From Stomoxys calcitrans (Eukaryota; Arthropoda; Insecta; Diptera; Muscidae), in NCBI RefSeq assembly GCF_963082655.1, contig NC_081554.1, positions 45,504,291 to 45,568,290 on the forward strand: a stretch of 64,000 nt of DNA, written 5' to 3'. The number at the start of each line of letters is the position of its first letter. Position 1 is the stretch's first letter. A model generated the notes under the pieces. It was not told the origin of the DNA, made no database searches, and saw only the letters and a list, made by a program, of their open reading frames with translations. The translations under genes and the position numbers were made by a program. This document shows positions 33,945 to 44,158 of the stretch, one piece after another.

Positions 33945-34826
33945 GATATATCAGACAATTTATTGAGTCAAGTATTCTGGGAAAACCAAGCCAGCCATCC
34001 CGCAATGGACACTACAGACAGTGTCCTGCGGAGGTAGACAAAGCCGTAACAGGTACGAAGGAAGCGCTCACGACCCCTGAGTCTTCACGAAGGATTGTGT
34101 CTTCCAAAAAGAGGCCACAGCCGTCAAGGAAGAACAAGATGCTCGCTGAGAATGATAAGGAGCCGCCCTCTTACACCAGAGTGGCAAGAAAGCACAACAC
34201 AGATGAGCTGACTTATGCAGTCATCAATATCGTCAGTGCATCCGTATCATCGGTCCCAAATGGAGCATCTGATTAGCGTATTTTCGAACATGTGTGGAAC
34301 TCTGTAGAAGGTCCAACCATACAAATGTTGAGCTGCGAGTATGGAAGGGACATCTTTACGCTGCGTTTTGCATCGGCGGAATGTATTGATACCCTCAAAG
34401 AGATCATCGGAGGTATCCACGCTCCCTGGGAGGGCGCAAAGCTCGACCTGGTGAGAAAGATGAAAATCACCCATCTCACAAAGGCGAAGGTTTGCATCAA
34501 TGCATTGAGCACTAAATTTGCGACAGAGTGCATGATGGTATTTTTGGGCAAGCAAAACCCTAACCTTGGTTAGGGAGGAGAAGGAGGAAGGAACTCTCCT
34601 TGTGGCTGGCATTGATCAAGTCTCAGACTAAAGGCATGGCGCATTACGGAAGCAAAGCTGTCTTTTTCCAGATTCGGAAGACTAGGATTGGCAGAAAATT
34701 TCATTTTGCGACATCAGGCCGTACAGTGGCAGGTGACTCAAGACCGCTCAACAAAAAGGGGGCCGACAACGAGACAATCACGGCATCTCTCAATATTGAA
34801 AAGATAAGGAGAATCAAAGGTCCTTA
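33945..34826 (+). pseudogene. ORF1 (gag-like) of an I/LOA-like non-LTR element, broken
   Basis: Two frames cover it. The first (to a stop at 34,274-34,276) has a basic, proline/serine-rich KKRPQPSRKN segment and PPSYTRVARK. The second (34,292-34,573) has ILRFASAEC-like and RKMKITHLTKAKVCI segments. A third (34,600-34,836) contains FFQIRKTRIGRKF. ORF1 proteins of this group package element RNA, but I see no complete zinc-knuckle set. The fold-back element at 34,829 interrupts it. Confidence 0.6.
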
Positions 34827-34828
34827 TA

Positions 34829-35403
34829 AAGGGTGATTTTTTTGAGGTTAGGATTTTCATGCATTAGTATTTGACAGATCACGTGGGATTTCAGACATGG
34901 TGTCAAAGAGAAAGATGCTCAGTATGCTTTGACATTTCATCATGAATAGACTTACTAACGAGCAACGCTTGCAAATCATTGAATTTTATTACCAAAATCA
35001 GTGTTCGGTTCGAAATGTGTTCATTCACCGTAACGTTGCGTCCAACAGCATCTTTGAAAAAATACGGTCCAATGATTCCACCAGCGTACAAACCACATGC
35101 ATGGGCAGTTCTTGAACGGCTTCTGGTTGCTCTTCACTCCAAATGCGGCAATTTTGCTTATTTACGTAGCCATTCAACCAGAAATGAGCCTCATCGCTGA
35201 ACGGTGAATGAACACATTTCGAACCGAACACTGATTTTGGTAATAAAATTCAATGATTTGCAAGCGTTGCTCGTTAGTAAGTCTATTCATGATGAAATGT
35301 TAAAGCATACTGAGCATCTTTCTCTTTGACACCATGTCTGAAATCCCACGTGATCTGTCAAATACTAATGCATGAAAATCCTAACCTCAAAAAAATCACC
35401 CTT
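34829..35403. mobile_element. Fold-back element derived from a mariner transposon (575 bp)
   Basis: Inverted repeats 34,829-35,030 and 35,202-35,403 are 202 bp long and differ at one base in my alignment. TA flanks both sides (34,827-34,828 and 35,404-35,405). Each arm carries the transposase start region (MNRLTNEQRLQIIEFYYQN). On the minus strand the 171-bp centre codes for FSDEAHFWLNGYVNKQNC and then, in another frame, AGGIIGPYFFKDAVGRNVTV, parts of a mariner (rosa-like) catalytic domain. The helix-turn-helix remainder and most of the catalytic core are deleted, so it cannot make transposase. Confidence 0.93.
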
Positions 35404-36300
35404 TACTAAAATATTAGGCAGTGTAGTGGCGAAAGTCCCAACACAGCCTAACAAACAGGAACCCGGCGACGAACCCATCACCGACCTAAAGATTCGGAAT
35501 ACTAGGATAGGTAAAGATCCTAATATTGAAACATAAGGCAGCGCAGCGACAGGAGTCTCAATGCATCCCAACGAACAGGAAGCCGATGATGGTACCATCA
35601 CCTACTTCCAAAAAGATTAACTTAAAATTTGGAAGGCTAAGATAGGCAAAGATCCTAGTATTAAACCTTCAGGCAGTACAGGGAATGGAATCCCAATACA
35701 ACTTAACGAACAGCATAACGACTTTACAAAGGGACTGGGACTGGGCAAAGAACCTAAAACGATGACATCAGACAGTGCAGTGACAGGAAAGTCAATGCAG
35801 TCTAAAGAACAGGGAGATGACGATGACATCATCACCTACTCCCAAGATGCCCATTTACTGGATATCGTCAAGATAGGCAAAGATCCTAGTATTGAAACAT
35901 CAGGCAGTACAGGGAATAGAATCCCAATACAGGTTAAAGAACAGCTTAACAACTTTACAAAGAATCGGAGGACTAGACTAGGCAAAGAACCAAAAACGAT
36001 GACATCAGGCAGTGCAGTGACAGGAAAGTCAATGCAGTCTACAGAACTAGGAGAAGACGATGAGATCATCACCTACTCCTAAGATGCCAATTTACTGGAT
36101 ATCGTCAAGATAGGCAAAGATCCTAGTTTTGAAACATCAGGCAGTACAGAGAATGGAATCCCAATACAGCTTAACGAACAGCTTAAATACTTTACAAAGA
36201 GTCGGAAGACTAGACTAGGAAAGTCAATGAAGTTTAAAGAACAAGGAGAAGACGATGAGATCATCAACTACTCCCAAGATGCCCATTTACTGGAGGACCA
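35404..36300 (+). repeat. In-frame coding tandem repeat in a non-LTR element
   Basis: The landmark GATAGGCAAAGATCCTAG begins at 35,641, 35,872 and 36,109 (spacings 231 and 237 bp, both multiples of three), with a partial earlier unit at 35,506. Each unit encodes two related modules of about 40 residues, of the form (L/I)GK(D/E)P..(T/E)TSGS followed by a Q..EQ..DD segment. One long frame runs 35,762-36,082, and stops and indels break the rest. A diverged unit upstream of the fold-back (about 34,670-34,800) shows that the repeat predates that insertion. Confidence 0.85.
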
Positions 36301-36501
36301 ATGATTGAGGTAATCCAGATAAACCTCCATCGGAGCGAGACTGCTACATACGCTCTGATGGAGAAAATCAGCAAGGGCAATATTCATATTGCCTTAATTC
36401 AGGAGCCATGGACGACCCGGAACAAAGTATCTGGACTGAACCATATCAACTATCAATTAGGTATTAGATGTGACGATATGTTCGGAAAATCTAATCGATG
36501 A
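36301..36501 (+). pseudogene. ORF2 endonuclease N-terminus
   Basis: It starts MIEVIQINLHRSETATYALM and contains IALIQEPWT, the Asn and Glu motifs of the APE-like endonuclease that nicks target DNA in non-LTR retrotransposition. It stops at residue 66. A short downstream piece reads SFSDHRYLRFRI in another frame, the SDH block near the end of the domain, so the middle is deleted. Confidence 0.8.
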
Positions 36502-36711
36502 GATTCAGGATTGGAGGGTCTCCATGGAACACTCTTTTTCTGACCATCGCTACCTTAGGTTTAGAATAGCAGGGCCAGCGCAGTATCCGATATGCCATAT
36601 GCAAGACCAAGTGGTCAAGCCAACCAGCCGATTGCTGATTTAGGTGTATGTCCATAGGGGCGTGGGGCGGATTAATATCTGCACCCTCTTTCCAACCTAA
36701 CCTAACCTAAA
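36502..36711 (+). mobile_element. Deleted ORF2 and 3' tail of the same non-LTR element
   Basis: The endonuclease C-terminal SDHRY block (about 36,538) is joined after a short stretch to the family 3' tail (GGGGCGTGGGGCGGATTAAT). It ends CCTAACCTAACCTAA. Reverse transcriptase and RNase H are missing, so it is an internally deleted copy. Confidence 0.75.
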
Positions 36712-36743
36712 GAAATTGAGAATGTAATGAGTAATATCCTTTG

Positions 36744-37160
36744 TTCCTGGCGAGACCATCAGATCCTGGCGAGACCATCAGTAAAAATTTTCAGCGGTGG
36801 TTTTCCCCTTATAATGCTGGCAACATTTGTGAGGTACTATGTCATATAAAACTTCTCTCCAAAAAGGTGCCGCACTGCGGCACGCCGTTTAGACTCGGAT
36901 AAAAAAGGAGACCCCTTATCATTGAGCTTAAAAATTTGTGAGGTACTATGCCATTGAGCTTAAAAATTTGTGAGGTACTATGCCATTTAAAACTTCTCTC
37001 CAAAGTGGTGTCGCACTGCGGCAAGCCGTTCGGACTCAACTAAAAAAAAAGAGGGCCCCTTATCATTGAGCTTAAACTTGAATCGGACTGCACTCATTGA
37101 TATGAGAGAAGTTTGCCCCTGTTCCTTGGTGGAATGTTCATGGGCAAAATTTGTAATTTG
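36744..37160 (+). mobile_element. SINE family 1 with two internal duplications
   Basis: CCTGGCGAGACCATCAG is repeated twice at the start, and a TTTGTGAGGTACTATG segment occurs three times (about 36,826, 36,929 and 36,968). The rest follows the family to TGGGCAAAATTTGTAATTTG. The A box is missing. Confidence 0.85.
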
Positions 37161-37245
37161 AAATATTTTTAGCTCAATAAGGACCGTTTTAGAAAAAATA
37201 GTTGGTGTTCTCTGCAGGATTGTAATATAGACAAAATAATTCGCT

Positions 37246-37316
37246 ACCATGGCACAGAGCCCAAAATGTCCACCTATAGCACCGAATGCCCGAGGTCAAT
37301 CTCCGGCGTGAACATT
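37246..37316 (+). mobile_element. SINE family 1 head, degenerate
   Basis: ACCATGGCACAGAGCC and GAGGTCAATCTCCGGCGTGA are worn versions of the tRNA-like head. A complete family A copy starts immediately after. Confidence 0.6.
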
Positions 37317-37575
37317 AACAAGTAAAAGCGTGCTAAGTTCGGCCGGGCCGAATCTTATATACCCTCCACCATGGATCGCATTTGTCGAGTTCTTTTCCCG
37401 GCATCTCTTCTTCTTATGCAAAAAAGGATATAAGAAAAGAATTGCTCTGCTATTAGAGCGATATCAAGATGTGGTTCGGTTTGGACCACAATTAAGTTAT
37501 ATGTTGGAGACCTGTGCAAAATGTTAGCCAATTCGAATAAGAATTGCGCCCCTTGGGGGCTCAAGAAGTAAAATA

Positions 37576-37811
37576 TTGGGTTGCCCAAAAAGTAATTGCA
37601 GATTTTTCATATAGTCGGCGTTGACAAATTTTTTCACAGCTTGTGATTCTGTAATTGCATTCTTTCTTCTGTCAGTTATCAGCTGTTACTTTTAGCTTGC
37701 TTTAGAAAAAAAGTGTAAAAAAAGTATATTTGATTAAAGTTCATTCTAAGTTTTATTAAAAATGCATTTACTTTCTTCTAAAAAATCCGCAATTACTTTT
37801 TGGGCAACCAA
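37576..37811 (-). mobile_element. Mariner-type MITE, full length (236 bp)
   Basis: Termini TTGGGTTGCCC and GGGCAACCAA are flanked by TA. The interior runs opposite to the copies at 3.8, 8.3 and 13.9 kb. Confidence 0.92.
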
Positions 37812-38627
37812 TAGTAAGATCGATTTATATGGGGGCTGTATCGGGCTATAGACCGATTCAGACCATAATAAACACGTATGTTGATGGTCATGAGAGAATC
37901 CGTCGTACAAAATTTCAGGCAAATCGGATAATAATTGCGACCTCTAGAGGCTCAAGAAGTCAAAATCCCAGATCGGTTTATATGGCAGCATAATCAGGTT
38001 ATGAACCGATTTGAACCTTATTTGACACAGTTGTTGGAAGTAAGAATAAAATACGTCATGCAAAATTTCAGCCAAATCAGATAGAAATTGCGCCCTCTAG
38101 AAGCTCAAGAAGTCAAGTCCCCAGATCTGTTGATATGACAGCTATATCAGGTTATTAACCGATTTAAACCATACTTGGCACAGTTGTTGGATATCATAAC
38201 AAAACATGTCGTGCAAAATTCCATTCCAATCGGATAAGAATTGCGCATTCTGGAGGCTCAAGAAGTCAATACCCAAGATCGGTTTATATGGCAGCTATAT
38301 CAGGTTATGAACCGATTTAAACCATACTTGGTACAAAGTTGTTGGATATCATAACAAAACACGTTGTGCAAAATTTCATTCAAATCGGGTAAGAATTGCG
38401 TCCTCTAGTGGCTCAAGAAGTCAAGACCCAAGATCGGTTTATATGGCAGCTATATCAAAACATGGACCGATATGGGCCATTTACAATACCAACCGACCTA
38501 CACTAATAAGAAGTATTTGTGCAATATTTCAAACGGCTAGCTTTACTCCTTCGAAAGTTAGCGTGCTTTCGACAGACGGACGGACATGGCTAGAACGACA
38601 TAAAATGTCGCGACGATCAAGAATATA

Positions 38628-38862
38628 TTGGTTGCCCAAAAAGTAATTGCAGATTTTTCATATAGTCGGCGTTGACAAATTTTTTCACAGCTTGTGACTC
38701 TGTAATTGCATTCTTTCTTCTGTCAGTTATCAGCTGTTACTCTTAGCTTGCTTTAGAAAAAAAGTGTAAAAAAGTATATTTGATTAAAGTTCATTCTAAG
38801 TTTTATTAAAAATGCATTTACTTTCTTTTAAAAAATCCGCAATTACTTTTTGGGCAACCCAA
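38628..38862 (-). mobile_element. Mariner-type MITE, full length (235 bp)
   Basis: It starts TTGGTTGCCC (one G short) and ends GGGCAACCCAA with TA on both sides. It sits in the family A tail between GATCAAGAATA and TATGCTTTGTGGGGTC. Confidence 0.92.
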
Positions 38863-38957
38863 TATATGCTTTGTGGGGTCTCAGACGAATATTTCGAGTA
38901 GTTACAAACAGAATGACGAAAATAGTATACCCCCATCCTATGGTGGAGGGTATAAAA

Positions 38958-39180
38958 AAACCATTTTGCGGTGTTCACCCCTTACTAAGGTTGGCGGCAT
39001 TGGTGCGGTATCCTGCCCTGTTAAAACGGCTGTACCAAGTGGTGTAGCTATGCGGTACGCCGTTCGGACTTGGCGTTATAAAGGGGGACCGTTTTCGTTG
39101 AGCTTAATCGGACTGTACTCATTGATATGGCAGAAATATCCCCTGTTTCTTAATAAAATGTTCATGGGAAATTTTACATT
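38958..39180 (+). mobile_element. SINE family 1 variant, head missing
   Basis: A diverged body carries GGTGTAGCTATGCGGTACGC, CGTTCGGACTTGGCG and the tail AAAATGTTCATGGGAAATTT. It shares GTGGTGTAGCTATG with the copy at 40,590, so these two form a subfamily. Confidence 0.72.
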
Positions 39181-40589
39181 AATATTTATTCGCTTTGTAA
39201 ACTGTTTCGCCTTTACTTTATTTTAATGAGTTCCACATACTAATTCTTTATTTCACAGTTTTTAATAAAACATTAGAAAAGCGAAATATATAATTTGAAG
39301 ACTTTCACAACTTTTCAAATTATTTGCAGCCTTTAAAAGATCTGGGGGTCTTGCCACCAGTGCGTACATTCGATATTCCATACTTTGCATGCTTAATACG
39401 CCACACATTTTGTGTAAACAACAACAGTCACATCCTTGTCTGCACCTTTCATTGTTCCCTACTCTCAGATTTTATATTTCAATATTTCCATGAAACTACG
39501 TGAGTCTTATGCCGTGAATGAGATATGTTTATCAGGCACGTATTAATGTCACCCTCTATGATCGTTAATGCTGTGTGTGTGTGTGTGTGTATGTATTGGT
39601 GTGTTGTGCTTTGCATTAATTTTTGTCCTATTCGGCATATTCTACACATCGCTACTTGCCAAAAAGCACTGGCACACACACACACACACCCACCCACGCT
39701 TGTAGCAGTGCGTATTCCTTCATTCACTTACTACTCATACATTATGGAAAGTAGACGCACTCAAACACAGAGATTCTTCTCGCACAGATGTGTGTTGCGT
39801 TACTTATATATGTACGAGTACGTATGCGTGACAATGTAATCACATTAATTCATAAAATCTCTTCAGAGTCTGGCGAAATGAAACTGGTTAAACGTAATGC
39901 CAAACTATTATAGGCAGACGTGAGACTCACACATCGATGTTTGTCAGTGCCAGCAGCCAGGGCCAGGGATTATGTTGTTGCTACTCTTATTAGTGGTGCT
40001 ATGAGTAAGGGCGAGTGTCCGCTAGGTTCAGGGAAACCTCCCATCACCACACACACACACACATGTGTGTGTGGGCAGACCCTACATATGCACGTCCTCA
40101 TGTGATACACAGAGAACATTAACCGAAATATTGCGTGTTTAGCGTTATCAAATAGTCAACATTCATGTCTCAACTATTTTTGTGGTGGCCATGCACCAAC
40201 GCCTGCCACACCGAACAGGCATACGTATACGTATGGTAATATAGTTATCCTTGATGAGTTTTATCTTTTTTTGCATTGCAAATTTTAGTCAACACTTTTG
40301 CTATAAGCCCAGTATTGTTGTGGCATAGAATGAATGTGTGGGCAAAAGTTGTGCACATGCCAATGAAATGGCCAACAAAACCTACAAGTCTAGCAAATTC
40401 AATTGAATTTGGGGAAACATGTTTTAAAATGCCATTATTATGTCACTGTCCTCCATAGAGGACTTAACGGATATGTGATGTGATAAAGAGAAATCCAATT
40501 TAAAAATTTTTTTTCCAAAAGGAAAAAAAACATCAACAGCATTGATTTTTTTAAAATAGGATTTGATAGGAGATATTCCAGTGACCAGG
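39181..40589. other. Non-coding DNA rich in CA/TG microsatellites
   Basis: TG run 39,572-39,591, CA run 39,673-39,689 and a (CA)n-ATG-(TG)n palindrome at 40,048-40,073. No gene is seen; frames here read through the repeats. Confidence 0.6.
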
Positions 40590-40864
40590 GAGGCCACCAT
40601 GATGCAGAGGTTAACATGTCCGACGGTGAACGCCTGAGTTCAAATCCTGGCATGAACATCATAAAAATTTCAGATTTGGTTATACCTTAACTAATGCTGG
40701 CTAGATTTGTGAGGTATGCTGGGATGTTAAAACTCCTCTACTCCTCAAGTGGTGTAGCTATGGGTCACGCCGTTCGAACTCAACAAAAAGCTTTAATCCG
40801 ACTGCACACATTGATATGACAGATGTATCCCCAGTATCTTAATGGAATGTTAATAGGAAATGTA
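40590..40864 (+). mobile_element. SINE family 1 variant, full length
   Basis: AGGCCACCATGATGCAGAGG (A-box region) and GAGTTCAAATCCTGG (B box) are followed by the variant body to GGAATGTTAATAGGAAATG. The promoter boxes are partly decayed. Confidence 0.82.
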
Positions 40865-40960
40865 GTAATGATGATTTGGCAGCCCCAACAAATATTCGAA
40901 CTACCGCGGAGACTAAATTAAGGGGCCTAAGAAAAGGCGCCCAGAAAACCCAGTACCTTG

Positions 40961-41107
40961 AAGGTTAGGTTAGGTAGGGGTGGCAGTCCTTTACAGACTC
41001 ACAGACTCACAGTAGCGACGGGCCAAGGCTTCTGGCGGGAATCGAACCCATGACACCTGCACTTGTAATCCAAGCACGCTACCAACATCTGCTACCGGGG
41101 CGCCCCA
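40961..41107 (-). mobile_element. tRNA-derived SINE (family 2), 147 bp
   Basis: On the minus strand it starts TGGGGCGCCCCGGTAGC. It has GTTGGTAGCGTGCTTGG as A-box region and a perfect B box in GGGTTCGATTCCCGCC. It ends GGACTGCCACCCCTACCTAA and a CCTAAC tract. The last about 45 bp match the 3' end of the minus-strand LINE at 20,671-20,715. It is unrelated to SINE family 1. Confidence 0.88.
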
Positions 41108-41170
41108 GGGACTTGAAATTTTGCATACAATCTCGTTAACACTTCAGCTCTAACCGTTTAAATTGTCATT

Positions 41171-41238
41171 GAGATATCTCTACCGTTTGTCACACGGCAT
41201 ATTTTTTACCAGTCATTTTCGATTTTCTCGCACTGGGC
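41171..41238 (+). repeat. Short dispersed repeat shared with 4294-4365
   Basis: Both contain GAGATATCTCTACC, CACACGGCATATTTTTTAC and a GATTTTCTC.CACTG.GG end. Each lies just upstream of a non-LTR ORF2 remnant. Confidence 0.7.
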
Positions 41239-41261
41239 GAAGGAGGGCCAATTTGACGCAC

Positions 41262-41494
41262 CACGTTTGCCCAACAGAACGATTTCGATATCTGACAAGG
41301 TCAAATACCAAGGAGTGATCTTGGAAAGGAATCTGAATTGGAGGTGTCACATTCAAGAGCGTACTGTGAAGGCTCAAAGATGTTGGGCACTATGTATGCG
41401 GGTAGGCTCAAAATGGGGCCTGAATCCGAAAATAGTCTACTGGCTCCACAGGAGTGTGATTAGACCAATATTTACTTACGCCTCAGTAGTTTGG
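41262..41494 (+). pseudogene. I/LOA-like reverse transcriptase thumb fragment
   Basis: It translates to ISDKVKYQGVILERNLNWRC, RCWALCMRVGSKWGLNPKI and RPIFTYASVVW. This is the uninterrupted counterpart of the 12,405-12,591 plus 12,941 region. Palm and RNase H are absent. Confidence 0.82.
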
Positions 41495-41616
41495 AAGTTT
41501 AGTAAACATGGTACGTTTTATTTGGCGTCTCAATGTCTGTGCATAAAAAATGCATAAAAATCGATACAGATGTATCTTTCATCTCATATGCCATTTTAGG
41601 CCGGGCAGAACTTTGG

Positions 41617-41656
41617 ATGCATTTTTCACCGTCATAGTACGGTGAAAAATGCATCA
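41617..41656. repeat. Perfect palindrome with 17-bp arms
   Basis: GATGCATTTTTCACCGT is followed after a spacer of about 6 bp by its exact inverse. It lies between the reverse-transcriptase fragment and family A. Coordinates to within 1-2 bp. Confidence 0.85.
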
Positions 41657-41679
41657 TCTATGAACCCACAGCAGCAATA

Positions 41680-42830
41680 CCTAACTGTAGTCCGATATCT
41701 ACCATATTCAGAGAGACTATGTAGGAGTCTTATACAACTATTTATACCAAATTCGTCGGATCTAAGATCTAAAATCTGGAGATTGCCCTTTATCGCAACT
41801 ATATCCACATATAGACCGATCTAAGAGCCTAACACTGTAAATTGTGTCAAATTTCAGCGAAACGGGCAATAAACTTGCTTTAATGGTCCCAAGAACGTAA
41901 ATTGGGAGACCTGAATATATGATACCTGTATCTAAATCTGGACCGAACTGGGCTATATTAAACAAGGACGTCGAGAGTCCTAGCACAAACCAATGCATCA
42001 AATTTTAGTGAAATCGTGTAATAAATTTAGCTTTAATGGGCCTAAGACATTAAATCGGGAGATCAGTCTATATAAAAGCTATATCAAAATCTGGATCGAT
42101 CTGGGATCATCATTACACAACTCGCTATGCCAAAATTTTTGCGAAATCGGACAATAAATGCTTTTGTTATGGGCCCAAGACCTTAAATCGAGAGATGGGT
42201 CTATATGGCAGCTATATCCAAATCTGAACCGATCTGGGCCGTATTGTTAAGGAATGTGAAAGGGCCTAACACAACTCGCTATCCCAAATTTCAGTGAAAT
42301 GGAACAACAAATGCGCCTTTAATAGGCCCAAGACCTTTAATAGGGAGATCGATCTATATGGCACTCAGTGTCCTAAACTTCAGCGAAATCGGACATTAAA
42401 TACCCCTTTTATGGGACGAAGACCTTAAATCGACAGCTTTATCTAAATTTGGACCGATCTGAGCCAGATGAAACAAGGACGTCGGGAGTCCTAGCACAAC
42501 TTAAAAGTGATTTAGTGCTTAAATCGCCAGATCGTTCTGTATGGGGGCTAATTGAGATATTGTCCGATATAGCCCATCTTCGAACTTGACCTGTCTATGA
42601 ACAAAAAAAGAATCTGTACAAAGTTTCAGTTCAATATCTTTATTTTTAAAGAATGTAGCTTGATTTCAACAGACAGACGGACGAACAAAGCTAGATCGTC
42701 TTAGGTTTATACGACGATCTAGCAGAATATATTTGCTTTATAGGGTCGGAAATGGATACTTTGATTTGATGTGTTGTAAACGGAATGGCGAAATGATAAT
42801 ACCCCACCCTTCGGTGGTGGGTATAAACAA
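41680..42830 (+). repeat. Family A-type repeat, plus orientation
   Basis: About seven monomers share a TATATGGCAGCTATATCCAA-type phrase. The tail has ACAGACAGACGGACGAACAA, a 10-bp-arm hairpin at 42,691-42,722 and the end CCTTCGGTGGTGGGTATAAA. Confidence 0.78.
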
Positions 42831-43121
42831 GTAGTGGGGATATTAATCCGTACCATGCCGTTTTGGACGTACATCTTAATTATTCATCGATTTGTTGTGC
42901 GCTTTAAATACTAAAAGTTACCTTGCTGAGATGTGCTTCCTGGTGACTCTGTCGTAAGAGGGCGCATGGTGCACTGGCTGTCTTCCCTTTATATGCCACA
43001 CGATTTGAAAGTGCTGTCTCCAAACCTAAAGTAGATGGTTGCTGTCGCCTCTGCTGGGAAAAAAATCCCACATCACGGTTAGTGATGCCAATGCAATTAA
43101 TGATATGTGAGGAAGGTTAGA
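42831..43121. other. Unassigned non-coding DNA
   Basis: A stretch with GGGAAAAAAATCCCACATC and TTAATGATATGTGAGG is faintly like a SINE 3' region. It is too diverged to call. Confidence 0.4.
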
Positions 43122-44158
43122 CGTTAACAAGTCAAAGCGTGGTAAGATCGGTCAGGCCGAATGTTGGAAACCCACCACCATGGATTCTGCTAAAAATTTA
43201 CTCAAATTAAATTTAGTTGAAGGGCATAATATTATTCTACATAACAAACTTCCGTCAAACCAGCAAATATTAAAACTTCTTGGAACCCTACAGGGATAAT
43301 CGAGAGACCTTTTTGTATGGGAGCTATATCTGGTTATAGACCGATTTAAACCGTGCAAGGCACAGTTGTTGGAAGTCAAAAAAGAACACCACATGCAAAA
43401 TTTCAGCCAAATGGGACGAATAATTACAGCTTGTAAGGGCTCAAGAAGTCAAATCGGGAGATCGGTTTATTTGAGAGCTACATCAGGTTCTTGACCGATT
43501 TGGACTCTACTTGGCACAGTTATTGGAAGTCATAACAAAACACTACATGCAAAATTCCAAATCGGATAAACATTGAGGCTTGTAAGGGGTCAACAAGTCA
43601 AATCGAAAGATCGGTTTATATGGAAGCTATATCCAAATCTGAACCGGTAGGTAGGGCCCATTTGCCATCCCCGATGACCTACATCAATATTAAGTATCTG
43701 TGCAAATTTTCAAGCGACTACCATTACGCGTTCGAATGCTATCGTGATTTCGACAGATGTACGGACGGGCGGACGGACGGACATGGTTAGCTCGAATCAG
43801 AATTTCGAGACGATCAAGAACGTACATACTTTATGGATCAATATTACGGGGTGTTACATACGGAATGTCTAGATTAGTATACCCTCTATGACTATATCCA
43901 AATCTGAACCGGCAGGGCCCATTCCCCGATGACCTACATCAATATTAAGGATCTGTGCAAATTTTCAAGCGACTACTTTTACGCGTTCGAACGCTGTCGT
44001 GATTTCGACAGACGTACGGACGGACGGACATGGCTAGCTCGAATCAGAATTTCGAGACGATCAAGAATATATATACTTTATGGGGTCCTATATTCCGGGG
44101 TGTTACAAACGGAATGACTAGATTAGTATACCCCCATTCTATGTTGGTGGGTATAAAA
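43122..44158 (+). repeat. Family A repeat with a duplicated 265-bp tail
   Basis: Head at 43,126 (AACAAGTCAAAGCGTGGTAA), monomers to about 43,620. The tail segment beginning CTATATCCAAATCTGAACCG then occurs twice, at about 43,627 and 43,892. Each copy has its own GACGGACGGACATGG run and GTATACCC end. Confidence 0.85.

Larger units (their letters stand above)
37317..38957 (+). repeat. Family A repeat, complete, with two MITE insertions
   Basis: The head AACAAGTAAAAGCGTGCTAA is at 37,317. Monomers are at about 150-bp steps (phrase CAAGAAGTCAAGACCC). The tail ends CCTATGGTGGAGGGTATAAA at about 38,957. MITEs split it at 37,576 and 38,628. Without them it closely resembles the copy at 10,022-11,396. 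Confidence 0.87.

Noticed and set aside
40048..40073. CA/TG palindrome as a terminator or regulatory hairpin
   Set aside because: Simple microsatellite inversion. No associated gene.
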